Below are positions 1 through 8,615 of a stretch of 34,778 bases of DNA, piece by piece. The notes under the pieces are model-generated. The model had not been told where the DNA came from. It saw nothing but the letters and a program-made list of their open reading frames with translations, and did no database searches. The stretch's first letter is position 1. Every line of letters begins with the position of its first letter. This DNA is from Candidatus Obscuribacterales bacterium (GTDB taxonomy: Bacteria; Cyanobacteriota; Vampirovibrionia; Obscuribacterales; Obscuribacteraceae). The DNA is taken from positions 1-34,778 of the forward strand of contig JAIELX010000111.1 of assembly GCA_019752635.1 (NCBI GenBank), given 5' to 3'. The position numbers were made by a program, and so were the translations under genes.

Positions 1-289
1 TGCTTGAAACCCGAAGGTAGCGAGCATAGGGACTGGGAGTTCGAGATTCAGCCTTAAGTCTTTTCGCAAGTGAGGGGGCTAGCAGCACCAGCAATTGAGT
101 GCTTACCAGTTGTGATCTGCTGCTATTTTTTGATTCGAGACCGCTTCGTCGTTCGTCCTTTTTGTAAGCGCTCCGGCTTCGAGGCAAGCCTCGTCGCTAG
201 ACTCGTGAGGGGTTATGCGTTGCCTGCTTACGAGCCTTCTGCGGTGAAGCGGAAGGCTCGCAGCCGCAATCAAGACATTCTTCTCGGCA
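1..289. other. Intergenic left edge, no gene seen
   Basis: I see no convincing gene here. The open frames crossing it lack a Shine-Dalgarno sequence and recognisable protein features. The one clear structure is the hairpin at 231-260, listed separately, which lies just beyond the stop of the coiled-coil gene on the minus strand. A second short self-complementary stretch (cgaggc/gcctcg, near 180-193) has a loop of only two bases and is probably not functional. Confidence 0.6.
231..260 (-). terminator. Hairpin downstream of coiled-coil gene, candidate terminator
   Basis: Positions 231-242 pair with 249-260 over 12 bp (one G-U pair) around a 6-base loop. It lies about 30 bases past the stop codon at 290 in the direction of transcription. 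There is no T-tract after it, so it may be a 3'-end stabilising or Rho-assisted structure and not a classical intrinsic terminator. Confidence 0.45.
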
Positions 290-2434
290 TCAGCGACCAA
301 CCACTTCGCGAAGCTTGGTGGCTGCGTCCAGCCAAATGCGCAGCTCATCGGATGGTTCTGCGCCTAGTTGAGCGGGGACTTTTGCAATGAACTGCTTCAG
401 TGCTTCGACGCACTGAATGACCTTTGTAGCGCGCTTGTTATGAGCACCTTGAGCTTCCGCAGATGCCGCGTCGATTTCGGCGCACTCTTGTTGCACTACG
501 ACGTACTGATCCAGATATGCGCCTTCCGCGACCATGAGAGCATCAAAGTCGATCGGTTGGTTGTAACTGGCAACGCCTGGTGGCGAAGGATGCGACGGAC
601 GCTTTCGCCCGCGAGCATCCGTCTGCTTCTGCGCTGACACGGCACGCTGGGCTAGTGCGAAGCCCAGTGCGCGACAGAGCTTTCGCAGTTCGTCCATCGT
701 CGGGGTTTCGTCCACGACTGCCGTTGCGGGTTCAAGAGGCTCAAGCTTCCAGTTCCGCAGGTCCGTGATTGGCTTGCTCCATTCCCTGGCTCTGTTTTCG
801 AGCCAGGCAACCATCCCGTGGACGCAGTACTGCGCAACTATCTGCGCTTGACTTTGACTGATGCGTCGAATCCGATCTTGAGCGTCGGCAAGCTTTCGCC
901 GCCATGCCGCCAGTTCTGATTCCACCGCCCGAAGCGCTTCCAGCTGCCGGGTGCCTTCGCGACGGGCAGTCAAAACCTTCTGCGCCCAATCAACGAAGGT
1001 GGTCATGAATTCGGCCACGCTCGAGTCGTTCGGTTTGGTCGGAGCCGCGGGGAAGTCCGCCTTGGACCCGAGTCTGTTAGCGTCTTCCGCTCCGGGGCAC
1101 TGTCCGCAGGGGACACCGGTGATCTTCGTGCAGCTGTTCATGGCGGCAAACAGGTCTGCCAGAACCGTTTCCACGGACTGCTCATCACCTTCGGTCGGAA
1201 GTTGCTCGAACACGATGTCGGTATAGCGGAAGCGAGACTCCTCGTGATTGAGGTATTCAAGCCACCGAGCCGTTATCTGGCGGAAGATGCTGAGTTGTTG
1301 AGGTAGCACGACAGGGGCGTACCAACGACTGACTTTGCCTTCGACAAGTTTGTCGAGCGTCTCTTGCTTTCGCTTCGACAGCGAACAGAGACCGGTTGTG
1401 AACGCGCTTAAAGCTTCCCTTGCGGCGGCGCCGGCCGCGGGTAGGGGAGTTTCCGCTTTGAAGCGTTCCGGCCATTTTGACGCGAGTCGGCGGTACCACT
1501 GTTCGGCCGTTTCGCCGTCAGCCGGCGGCGAAGTGCGCTGGGATTCAGTGACTGCCTTATCGTAAGTCGCTTTGAGCGCGGTCCAGGTTGCCATCGCTTC
1601 GCTGCAGACTTGCCACCGGGTGAGGCAGATCTCGACCAGCGCCGTGATTTCGCCCATCATCAGCTGCTGATCGGAAGTGAGTGTCGGTGTCACTGCATGT
1701 GGTGTCGGTTTTACTTCCTTCAGCGTTTTGTGGGCGCGCCGGCGGCTAATCTCCAGGTTCCCCTGGGCTGATTCGCCATCGGCGATCACCTTGCGCGCGA
1801 TCATGTGCGCCTTCACCAGGCGCGGAGGCAGCGTGCGGCTGTTGTACCCGCTGTACTTCTTAAGCACGCGGGACAGATTGGCCAGAGCTTGCTTGTGTGT
1901 CGTGCGCGTTGCCCAGAGGGCAGGCAGCAATGATGGCAGCGACCGCTCCTTCTCGTCGGCCTCGGCTAACAAGGTGACACGCTCTGCTGCAAGCTTGTGG
2001 AAGTGCGCGATGTCGCCCGGCACCGGAGAAGCGCCCGATACCTGGTAGTCCAGCGTGTGACGCTTTGATCTCAGCTCGGAAGAGCCTCGCTCCAGCGTGC
2101 GGACAGCTTCCTGTGCCACCTTTCGGGTTGTCTCCACTGCTTCCATCATCCGAATCAATTCGCGGATGTGAACCTCGGCGTCGGCCTCCGAGACCGCCAG
2201 CACGACCGGCTCTTTGTTGACCGCTCGTTTTGATTGTGCCGCGTTTACCGGCACAATCATGGAAGCGACTTTTGCACCGGCGTCATCGCCCAGCGATTTC
2301 ACCGCAAGGGCAGTAGCGAGTCTCTTGGCTCTTTGTGCGCGTTTTGCCAGTTCCAGTTTTCGCCAGTGGCGAATGAGCAGCTTGCCCGCGCCGAAGATTA
2401 CGGCGATGCAAACTGCCAGAATGATTAAGAACAT
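290..2434 (-). CDS. Membrane-anchored coiled-coil protein, unknown function
   Basis: This encodes about 714 residues. I place the start at 2434 because a GGAG lies 7 bases upstream and the protein then opens with a hydrophobic segment (residues ~2-21, FLIILAVCIAVIFGAGKLLI) followed by a run of Arg and Lys, so the rest should stay in the cytoplasm. A longer reading from 2500 has no such signal. Most of the protein is Ala/Glu/Arg/Lys-rich and looks helical, with several stretches suggestive of coiled coil. A PCGQCPG motif (CxxC) in the middle is the only Cys pair I noticed. I recognise no family. It is the third gene after a MoxR-type ATPase and a membrane vWA protein on the same strand, with gaps of about 80-100 bases, so it is probably a partner of that pair. 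A structural or scaffold role at the membrane is inference. Confidence 0.8.
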   Translation of the reverse strand: MFLIILAVCIAVIFGAGKLLIRHWRKLELAKRAQRAKRLATALAVKSLGDDAGAKVASMIVPVNAAQSKRAVNKEPVVLAVSEADAEVHIRELIRMMEAVETTRKVAQEAVRTLERGSSELRSKRHTLDYQVSGASPVPGDIAHFHKLAAERVTLLAEADEKERSLPSLLPALWATRTTHKQALANLSRVLKKYSGYNSRTLPPRLVKAHMIARKVIADGESAQGNLEISRRRAHKTLKEVKPTPHAVTPTLTSDQQLMMGEITALVEICLTRWQVCSEAMATWTALKATYDKAVTESQRTSPPADGETAEQWYRRLASKWPERFKAETPLPAAGAAAREALSAFTTGLCSLSKRKQETLDKLVEGKVSRWYAPVVLPQQLSIFRQITARWLEYLNHEESRFRYTDIVFEQLPTEGDEQSVETVLADLFAAMNSCTKITGVPCGQCPGAEDANRLGSKADFPAAPTKPNDSSVAEFMTTFVDWAQKVLTARREGTRQLEALRAVESELAAWRRKLADAQDRIRRISQSQAQIVAQYCVHGMVAWLENRAREWSKPITDLRNWKLEPLEPATAVVDETPTMDELRKLCRALGFALAQRAVSAQKQTDARGRKRPSHPSPPGVASYNQPIDFDALMVAEGAYLDQYVVVQQECAEIDAASAEAQGAHNKRATKVIQCVEALKQFIAKVPAQLGAEPSDELRIWLDAATKLREVVGR

Positions 2435-2536
2435 TGGTTCTCCAGTCACGAAGAAGTTAAAGGAATGAACATGCCGCCCGCAGTTTCCAGCGGACGACAT
2501 GTAGTTCTATCGGCGTCCTGCGTGAACAGGAAACGC

Positions 2537-4951
2537 TTAGGCTTTCGCGACGGCGAGCTTCGCCTCGATCAAGCGAGCCAGGTCCTCTGCGGCCTTGACG
2601 TAGTCACCGGTCAGATGCACCACGTCCCAGCGCAGCGCGGGATCGGCGCACGGAGCGGTGAGCACTTGCACGACCATGTATCCGTTCTGCAACAGCTCGA
2701 AGCCGACGTTGTGGAGCGCACCCCAGGTGCAGGCTTCCGGCTCGCCGTCCGAGATCAGGATTACGATCTTGATGGACTTGTTGCCGTTCAGGCTCCGCGC
2801 GGCATGCTGCAGCGCGGCGGCATCGTTGTTGCCGTGACCGCATCGCAGCCCGGAAACCCTTTGCTGACCGGCGGTGCCGCAGTCGAAGATGGTGGTGTCG
2901 TTGAAGCCGAAGGTCCGTGCCAACAAGCCGCGTCGGTTGGTCAGAGCTTTCTCGACCGCCAGAGCGAAGGTCTTGCTGCGGTCGAACTTGACGCCCTTGG
3001 CGAGGTTGGCCTGCTTCTCGCCTTGTGAGTCCGAGCAGTCCACCACCAGAGCCACCTCTGCCGAGGTGCGATCCTTCACCGTTTCGGCAACGAAGATGTC
3101 CGTGTCGCCGTTGCGCAGCAGGTCGACGACGTCGTCGACCAGTTCCACGCCTTCTTGCTTGTAGAGCACTTCGGCGCTGACGAAACCGCAGCGATCGAGC
3201 GACGGTTCGATGCGACGCGCAGCTTCGTGCACTACGGCAGCCGTGGTTTCGACGTAGTTCGGGTCGGCGTCGACCGGCACCACGCGCGTGATTTCGTCGA
3301 ACGTGATCGTGACCTTGTCGTGCAGCGGAGCGACGTAGATGTTGGCGTCGACGTCCTCATCGCTGTAAACTTCGGTCAGGACGAATTTGCGAAGCGGCTC
3401 GCGGAACATCCAGCAGAGCGTCAGCATGACAGCCCACGTCACGATCAGTGCCACGATGTGCCACACTGCGAACTCCGACGCGTAGAGCGCGAAGGACGCG
3501 GTGATTGCGACAACCAGGCCGATCGGAATGGCGATCATCGCCAGACGCAAGATCGGGGTGCGCCAGGCCAGCGCTACCATGCGCGTGACCCAGGTGCCGA
3601 ACTGTGAGGTCCAAAGCGAGAGACCGCTGCGGACGTGACGCACGATCGGCGAGCGCCAGGCGTTGGCGAGATTCTCGCAGACCACTTCCCGGAAGGCACA
3701 GGCTTGATCGCGAACCCAGCCGCAGCATGCGAGGAAGCCGTTCCACAGAGTTCTTACCAGGGCGACGAAGCCGCCGATGATCGCTCCGCCCAGTTCGACC
3801 AGCGCGACGAAGAACTTGCGCACTTTTGCGAAGAAGTGCTCCCCGCCTTCCAGTTCGAATCCGAACAGCACTCGCAAGCGGAACGGAAGCAGGCTGCCGA
3901 GCCATGCCCGGAATCCCCTGCCGTTACGCGTCGAGCCGCGTCCGTCGTTGTCGGCTTCTTCGCGAGCCTTGCGCCGGGCCGCGATCTGCAACCAGACCGC
4001 CATGCCTACGGCCAGAGCCGTGAACGTGGCGACGCACGCCACACCCATCCAGAACCCGGCACCGAACGAGAGGAAGAACAGCGCCCAGGCGACCACGAAG
4101 GTGCCCAAGCCTGCCCACGACCACGGGCTGCGCAGCACCAACTGCCACCAGCGGCAATCGGCGACCGAGAGCTTGCTCAGCTCTTCTTCGACCGGGTCAT
4201 TCAGCTCGTCTTCGACCGGACTGACGACTTGTTTCGGTTCCGGCTCTTCCACCACGGGGGCGGCGAGGAATACGGGGACGGGAGGGGCTTCGACGCCCGC
4301 GCCGAGGACGGCGTGGAGTTCGCGAGCCAGCGCCACCAGGCGCTCCTTCGAGTAGAGACGCAGGTCGTCGCCAACGAGCGCCAGGGCGGTCGCGACTGCG
4401 ACGTCGGTTTCGCCATCGGCGGCGATGTGTCGCCGCAACATGTAGTTGAACTGGTTGAGCCGGGCGATGTAGACCGGGGCGGTTTCCAGCCCGAAGCGCT
4501 TGCCCGACGCCGTGACGTTGAGCTTGTTGCTGCGCTTGCTCTCCGCAGCGCGGTAAACGATGCCGGAGAAGGTCTGGAAGACCGAACCGAGGTCCGGGTC
4601 CTGCGCCATGGCCTTGCGGTCGTTTTGCTCCGCGATCAGAACCTGGAAGACCGTGTTGAAGCCTTCTGTTTCGGCCTGGCCGATTTCGGCGGTGGCGCTG
4701 AGTTGTCCGGAGAAGAGCTGCTGGAAGGCCAGCGCTTTCAGCACGGCTTCCAGCGCTTCCGGCTGACGAATGCGACGCAGTTGCGTCACGTCGAGCGTGA
4801 TGACAGTGGCCTTGCGGTCGGCTGAGCCGTGAGTGGTTTCATCAGCGCCATTGCGAAGAACGACCTTCACTGGAGTCTTGGCGTGCTTTCCCAGCAGCCC
4901 CGGCAGATCGGCGGCAATCTTGCCGATCGCGCCTTGATCATTTGCAGTCAT
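2537..4951 (-). CDS. Membrane-inserted vWA-domain protein, CobT-like C-terminus
   Basis: This encodes 804 residues, with the start at 4951 supported by AAGGAAA 9 bases upstream. The N-terminal ~200 residues look globular and soluble. An acidic, Pro-rich linker (~220-260) follows, then hydrophobic segments at ~277-320 and ~469-515, probably four TM helices, separated by a basic stretch. The C-terminus (~residue 630 on) is a von Willebrand factor A fold. Its MIDAS-like motif is DCSDS near residue 638 (canonical DxSxS), and an SDGEP motif lies further on. The order resembles the vWA half of CobT-like and MoxR-associated proteins, which act as metal-dependent adaptors for a AAA+ ATPase. The upstream gene is such an ATPase (81-base gap), so the two probably form a chaperone pair held at the membrane. 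The substrate is unknown. Confidence 0.8.
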   Translation of the reverse strand: MTANDQGAIGKIAADLPGLLGKHAKTPVKVVLRNGADETTHGSADRKATVITLDVTQLRRIRQPEALEAVLKALAFQQLFSGQLSATAEIGQAETEGFNTVFQVLIAEQNDRKAMAQDPDLGSVFQTFSGIVYRAAESKRSNKLNVTASGKRFGLETAPVYIARLNQFNYMLRRHIAADGETDVAVATALALVGDDLRLYSKERLVALARELHAVLGAGVEAPPVPVFLAAPVVEEPEPKQVVSPVEDELNDPVEEELSKLSVADCRWWQLVLRSPWSWAGLGTFVVAWALFFLSFGAGFWMGVACVATFTALAVGMAVWLQIAARRKAREEADNDGRGSTRNGRGFRAWLGSLLPFRLRVLFGFELEGGEHFFAKVRKFFVALVELGGAIIGGFVALVRTLWNGFLACCGWVRDQACAFREVVCENLANAWRSPIVRHVRSGLSLWTSQFGTWVTRMVALAWRTPILRLAMIAIPIGLVVAITASFALYASEFAVWHIVALIVTWAVMLTLCWMFREPLRKFVLTEVYSDEDVDANIYVAPLHDKVTITFDEITRVVPVDADPNYVETTAAVVHEAARRIEPSLDRCGFVSAEVLYKQEGVELVDDVVDLLRNGDTDIFVAETVKDRTSAEVALVVDCSDSQGEKQANLAKGVKFDRSKTFALAVEKALTNRRGLLARTFGFNDTTIFDCGTAGQQRVSGLRCGHGNNDAAALQHAARSLNGNKSIKIVILISDGEPEACTWGALHNVGFELLQNGYMVVQVLTAPCADPALRWDVVHLTGDYVKAAEDLARLIEAKLAVAKA

Positions 4952-4971
4952 GGAATGGTTTCCTTGGGTGC

Positions 4972-4992
4972 GTCCGAGTTTCCGCTTCGGAC
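4972..4992 (-). repeat. Short hairpin between the ATPase and vWA genes
   Basis: Positions 4972-4977 (gtccga) pair with 4987-4992 (tcggac) around a 9-base loop. It lies in the 81-base gap between the MoxR-like gene and the vWA gene. It is a small structure of uncertain meaning, possibly an RNA-processing or mild attenuation element. Confidence 0.3.
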
Positions 4993-5032
4993 TTAATGAG
5001 TAAAGGGGAACGAGTTTATCGAGGCGTGGTTG

Positions 5033-6109
5033 TTACCTGAGCCTGGCTTCGAACGCCTTCATCAGGCGCGCCCGTTCCGAGTTGGTATCAGCCATGGGGC
5101 CCTTGAACTGGTTGCAGATCGCCATCTTCACTGCGGTGGCGACCGGTAGACCGTTTCCGCGCAGCAGCGCGAAGTTCTCAGTCTGCCGCGTTGAGATCAT
5201 GTTCGACAGCCGCAGTTCGCTGTAGATGACGGGGCGCAGGTCGTGCACCACCTTCAGTACCGTCTGCAGGTCGTTCTTCGGGCAGCTCGGGTAGGCGCGG
5301 AGGCAGTGGTCGATCTCTGCGTCCAGCGGCATGTAGCCGATTTCCAGAGTGAAAAGTCGGTCGTTGAGCGCCGCATCGCCCTGGCGAACAGTGAAGGCCG
5401 CGCCGACATTTCCGGCGAACATCCAGTGGATGTTGCGCGGAAGTTTGATGATTTCCGGCTTGGGCGACTGCAGCATGCGGTCGGCCCCCTCGATGGCGTC
5501 GAGGATAATGTCGCGCGCATCTTCGTCCATACGAGTCAGCTCATCGACGAAGAAGAGGAACTCGAGGTCGGGATTGGCGATTGCTTCCTTCGCGTACTTC
5601 ACCAGCGGCGAGTCTTCCCACTTCGCCACCGTCTGACCATTGATACTCGACGTCACTGTTCGCCCGTAGAGCGTGGTGTAACGCTTGATCTGGTTGCCCG
5701 AGATTTTGCGAAATTGCCACGTCAATCGGTGGGCGATGGTGCGCGAGATAGTGGTCTTGCCGCAGCCCTGGGGACCCTCCAGGAAGAGGTTCTTGGCCGG
5801 GTTCTGCAGAATCGCCGTCATGGCTTGCGCGTTCTCAGGCTCGATCCAGATGCCTTCGAACTTGCAGTCGATGAGCTGTTGTTCCGGCACCACGATGATG
5901 GCGCCGCGCGTGGCCGACGTCGGGTTCGTCACTCGTTCCAGGCGGCAACGCCATCGTTGTCCGGCCCGGGGAAGAATCAGTCCGCCAGTGGAGACGGGAA
6001 GGATGATCTTGTCGGTTTTTCCGGTGGCAGTTTTGTTCGACTTGACGGAACCGGTTTTGGGATTGGCTTCCCAGTCCACGTCGAGATAACTGCCTGGTTC
6101 CAGATTCAT
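5033..6109 (-). CDS. MoxR/CobS-like AAA+ ATPase with N-terminal accessory domain
   Basis: This encodes 358 residues. The start at 6109 has GAGGAG 5-7 bases upstream. Residues ~1-100 are beta-rich and not part of the usual MoxR fold. They look like a small barrel or OB-type domain, though that is only an impression from the residue pattern. The AAA+ core follows: Walker A GPQGCGKTT at ~112-120 and Walker B FLFFVDELTRMDED at ~180-193 with the catalytic Glu present. MoxR and CobS ATPases remodel or load cofactors into target proteins together with a vWA partner, which here is the next gene. The set is well separated from citrate synthase upstream (about 680 bases), so it should have its own promoter. 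The family assignment is firm at the AAA+ level and less so at subfamily level. Confidence 0.85.
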   Translation of the reverse strand: MNLEPGSYLDVDWEANPKTGSVKSNKTATGKTDKIILPVSTGGLILPRAGQRWRCRLERVTNPTSATRGAIIVVPEQQLIDCKFEGIWIEPENAQAMTAILQNPAKNLFLEGPQGCGKTTISRTIAHRLTWQFRKISGNQIKRYTTLYGRTVTSSINGQTVAKWEDSPLVKYAKEAIANPDLEFLFFVDELTRMDEDARDIILDAIEGADRMLQSPKPEIIKLPRNIHWMFAGNVGAAFTVRQGDAALNDRLFTLEIGYMPLDAEIDHCLRAYPSCPKNDLQTVLKVVHDLRPVIYSELRLSNMISTRQTENFALLRGNGLPVATAVKMAICNQFKGPMADTNSERARLMKAFEARLR

Positions 6110-6786
6110 TGAAATCTCCTCAACATGTGCTCCTTCACCAGCGCATCAGCGCCAGCGGGAAGTAGGTTTGTAAAAGAAAGTAGCTATCGCCGGCTCGGTT
6201 GATCGGCATCACGGCTTCGGTCGGGCAACTGATTTGAGAGTAAGCGACCTGTTGTTCGTGGCTGTGAGGCGATTAACTCCGGCGCGGGCGAAAAGGGGGT
6301 AGGTCCGAAGGGTAGCGCAGTACATAACTTGAGGGATGGCTTTGAGCAAGAGTTGTTAAGCGGGCGAAAGGCTGTGTACGCTTTGTTTTGCGGTGATATT
6401 CGGCAAGAAGCGCGGATTTTGTTTTCCTCACCCGCTTCGTAGTTTCCCCATTGACCGGTAGCGGGCTAGCGCTTACTCGCATTTAATGTTGATGGCGAGT
6501 GCCGGAAAGTGCTGCAAACAAGCAGGCTGGCAACGCCGCTGGTGATATTGCCCTCTTGCGATATGTGAGCACCCGCTCAGCTCGCCCCACCCGCTGCGGC
6601 TGCGTGCGACACTCGTGCGCAGCGCGGCAACAGCCGTCAATTTCCACCCGCACAGTACTATACGCTCAAGTAGAAAGGGCGCAAAAGTCGAAGGCTGATA
6701 TCGAACCTGGTGACAACGAGGGACCCGACCAATATCGGGTCCCTCGCCAACGATGTGCTCTAACTAAGCGCTACTTTAATCCGGGC
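6110..6786. other. Intergenic region between citrate synthase and the MoxR operon
   Basis: This stretch has no convincing gene. It should hold the promoter of the MoxR-vWA-coiled-coil set, but I could not find a clear -35/-10 pair. Near the MoxR start there is a G/C-rich leader with a repeated cagcgc motif (about 6138-6157). The citrate synthase terminator hairpin (6717-6746) lies at the right side. A 69-codon open frame on the minus strand (6273-6482) is rejected because it has no ribosome site and unlikely composition. Confidence 0.6.
6717..6746 (-). terminator. Terminator hairpin after citrate synthase
   Basis: A perfect 12-bp stem pairs 6717-6728 with 6735-6746 around the 6-base loop ccaata. 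It lies about 40 bases past the citrate synthase stop codon. The downstream T-tract on the minus strand is weak (ttgt), so termination efficiency is uncertain, but its size and position fit a terminator. Confidence 0.65.
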
Positions 6787-7968
6787 TTACTGCACCGGCT
6801 GCGGGGCGGGGGGCGCTTCTACCGGCGCATCCCACTCCACTGCAGGACCGGTGTAGAGCGAGAGCGGGCGGAAGAGCTTGTTTCCTTCCATTTGCTCGCG
6901 GATGTGCTCGCTCCAGCCCATGATGCGGCTGGCGCAGAACGTAGTGCTGAAGTGCGTGCGCGGAATGCCCACGTATTCCAGCACCGCCGCCGTCCAGAAC
7001 TCGACGTTGGTTCGCAACGCGCGACCGGGCTTGCCTTCGGCTTTGCTCTTAGCGTCTTGATGCGCTTGCAGCGCTGCCAACGCCGACTGCTCCACCTTGG
7101 TGGCCAGCTCGACGCGCGGGCTGTTGAGCTGACGAGCGACTTCGCGCAGCTTTGCCGCGCGCGGGTCTTCCGTCTTGTAGACGCGGTGTCCGAAGCCCAT
7201 GAGACGACGCTTCGCCTTCAGCTGCCCCGCGATCCAGGCATCGGCCTTGTCCGCAGTGCCGATAGCGTCCAGCATGTCGAGCACGGGACCGGGCGCGCCG
7301 CCATGCAGCGGACCGGACAGAGTGCCGATTGCCGTGGTGAGCGAAGCGCCAGCGTCAGCGCCAGTCGAACAGGTGACGCGTGCGGAGAATGTGGATGCGT
7401 TGAGCCCGTGGTCCATGGTGAGGATCATGTAGGCACTGACGGCTGCCACCGCTTGCGGTGACGGCTGCTCGCCTACCAGCCCCCAGAGATAACGCTCGGC
7501 GTAGCCGGTATTGCTGGACTTCAGGCGCGGGCGGCGTCGCGTGTAAAGCGTCTCCACAATCGCCGGAGCCAGACTGGCAAGTGCGGCGACTTCATCGTAA
7601 GTTTCCGCGGGATCGCGGTTGAGCCAAGACGTGTAGCCGCGGTGCGCGGCAATTGCAGACAGTGCGGTGCGGAAACCGGACATCGGCTCCGTGCCCGCCA
7701 GCCGTTTCACCAGCTTGTACTCGTCCGCGCTGAGCGCACCGAGATCTTCGACTTCGTCAGTGAAAGCAAACAGCTCGGCCGGGGTCGGGAAACGTCCATG
7801 TCGCAGAAGATACCAGACCTCTTCAACCGAGCGAGTCGTAGCGAGGTCGACGGTCTTTTGCCCGCGGTAGGTGAGGCGACCGGCGGTTCCATCGACGTGA
7901 CTCAGTTGCGTGGCGCAAGCAATCACCCCTTCAAGTCCGGCGGAGAACGTTTTGTTTTCGGCGGTCAT
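6787..7968 (-). CDS. gltA: Citrate synthase (catalytic Asp replaced by Glu)
   Basis: This encodes 393 residues that would condense acetyl-CoA and oxaloacetate to citrate, the entry step of the TCA cycle. I chose 7968 over an upstream frame opening at 8013 because AAAGGT lies 8 bases before this ATG. Family hallmarks are GPLHGG (His222), the signature around GHRVYK (His261) followed by DPR, and the C-terminal MGWSEH. His222 and His261 match the two catalytic His residues of citrate synthases. The third catalytic residue, Asp in the usual NVDF motif, is read here as NVEF (Glu323). This could mark a citrate-synthase-like paralogue, for example a methylcitrate synthase or an enzyme with altered kinetics. 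It is a single-gene unit with its own hairpin terminator and a palindrome in its leader. The gene symbol is by similarity and the substrate is not proven. Confidence 0.88.
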   Translation of the reverse strand: MTAENKTFSAGLEGVIACATQLSHVDGTAGRLTYRGQKTVDLATTRSVEEVWYLLRHGRFPTPAELFAFTDEVEDLGALSADEYKLVKRLAGTEPMSGFRTALSAIAAHRGYTSWLNRDPAETYDEVAALASLAPAIVETLYTRRRPRLKSSNTGYAERYLWGLVGEQPSPQAVAAVSAYMILTMDHGLNASTFSARVTCSTGADAGASLTTAIGTLSGPLHGGAPGPVLDMLDAIGTADKADAWIAGQLKAKRRLMGFGHRVYKTEDPRAAKLREVARQLNSPRVELATKVEQSALAALQAHQDAKSKAEGKPGRALRTNVEFWTAAVLEYVGIPRTHFSTTFCASRIMGWSEHIREQMEGNKLFRPLSLYTGPAVEWDAPVEAPPAPQPVQ

Positions 7969-8083
7969 GATGTGAAGACCTTTGTGCTTGATTCGACCTG
8001 CAAGCCATTGCAAGTCGAGTGTTGGGTACAGAGTGTTGAGGGGCGAAGGAAAGCGGCTTTCGGATATGAGAAACGGGGACGAA

Positions 8084-8095
8084 GTGACGCGTCAC
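8084..8095. promoter_or_regulatory. 12-bp palindrome upstream of citrate synthase, possible operator
   Basis: The sequence gtgacgcgtcac is a perfect palindrome about 115 bases upstream of the citrate synthase start. Its size and position fit a dimeric regulator site. The regulator is unknown and chance cannot be excluded. Confidence 0.3.
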
Positions 8096-8293
8096 ACTTA
8101 CAATATGCGAGGGCGTGTGCGCAATGCATAAGCGCCTACTTATCGAACTCTAAGTTCGCGCCACTCGCTTATCTTTTCTTCGGTGTTCTCATTGAAAACC
8201 AAAGTAGTGGTGCACCTGGTGTCAGCGGCAGCAATCAGCAGCGCCTTTTCGGTCCGCGAAGGCGAGTAGGGTGACGCGCAGGGTGAGCAAGGT

Positions 8294-8344
8294 CAACACG
8301 AATACGATACGAAACTTCGCGAATTTCGTATCGTATTCGTGTTG
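8294..8344. repeat. Perfect 21-bp inverted repeat
   Basis: Positions 8294-8314 are exactly complementary to 8324-8344, with a 9-base centre (cttcgcgaa) that contains the palindrome ttcgcgaa. The arms are A/T-rich (the repeated unit reads acgaatacgatacgaaa) in a GC-rich setting. It lies about 270 bases past the stop of the zinc-ribbon gene and about 330 bases before citrate synthase. No T-tract follows on either strand. It could be a strong 3'-end hairpin, a recombination or protein-binding site, or a miniature mobile remnant. Confidence 0.8.
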
Positions 8345-8591
8345 TGCCTAAAAGGAACGATCGCCGGGAAGCGAGTGCAGGTAAATGAATGCAGGGCGAC
8401 GATGGCGTATAGTAGACAAGGTGGGAGGGGAAAAGGGAGGGGCTGAACCCGCTTTCGCAGGTGCAGTCCGCTCCCTTTTCTATGTGAACGTTGCCACCGC
8501 CTGCGATGCGACTTGCGGCGCAGCGAAGGACGATGGCAACGATTATCTATCGGTCTATCGGGCAGCAAGGTGCGAGCGACGAACCGCTAAC

Positions 8592-8613
8592 CGCACCCTG
8601 TTTCCGGGGTGCG
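8592..8613 (-). terminator. Short hairpin just past the zinc-ribbon gene
   Basis: A 7-bp stem (8592-8598 with 8607-8613) with an 8-base loop starts 2 bases after the stop codon at 8616. There is no T-tract. It is a candidate weak terminator or 3'-end stabiliser. Confidence 0.35.
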
Positions 8614-8615
8614 TC

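Larger units (their letters stand above)
7969..8615. other. Leader region of citrate synthase with inverted repeats
   Basis: There is no convincing gene in this ~650-base stretch. It contains a 12-bp palindrome (8084-8095), an imperfect repeat cgaact-cta-agttcg (8144-8158), a perfect 21-bp inverted repeat (8294-8344) and a short hairpin past the upstream gene (8592-8613). The citrate synthase promoter should lie here, but I saw no strong -35/-10 pair. Confidence 0.6.

Noticed and set aside
2435..2500. N-terminal extension of the coiled-coil protein
   Set aside because: The ATG at 2434 has a well-placed GGAG and begins right at a TM segment; the extra 22 residues have no ribosome site.
6273..6482. 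69-codon open frame on the minus strand
   Set aside because: No Shine-Dalgarno sequence, and a basic, Pro/Ser-rich peptide without any recognisable fold.
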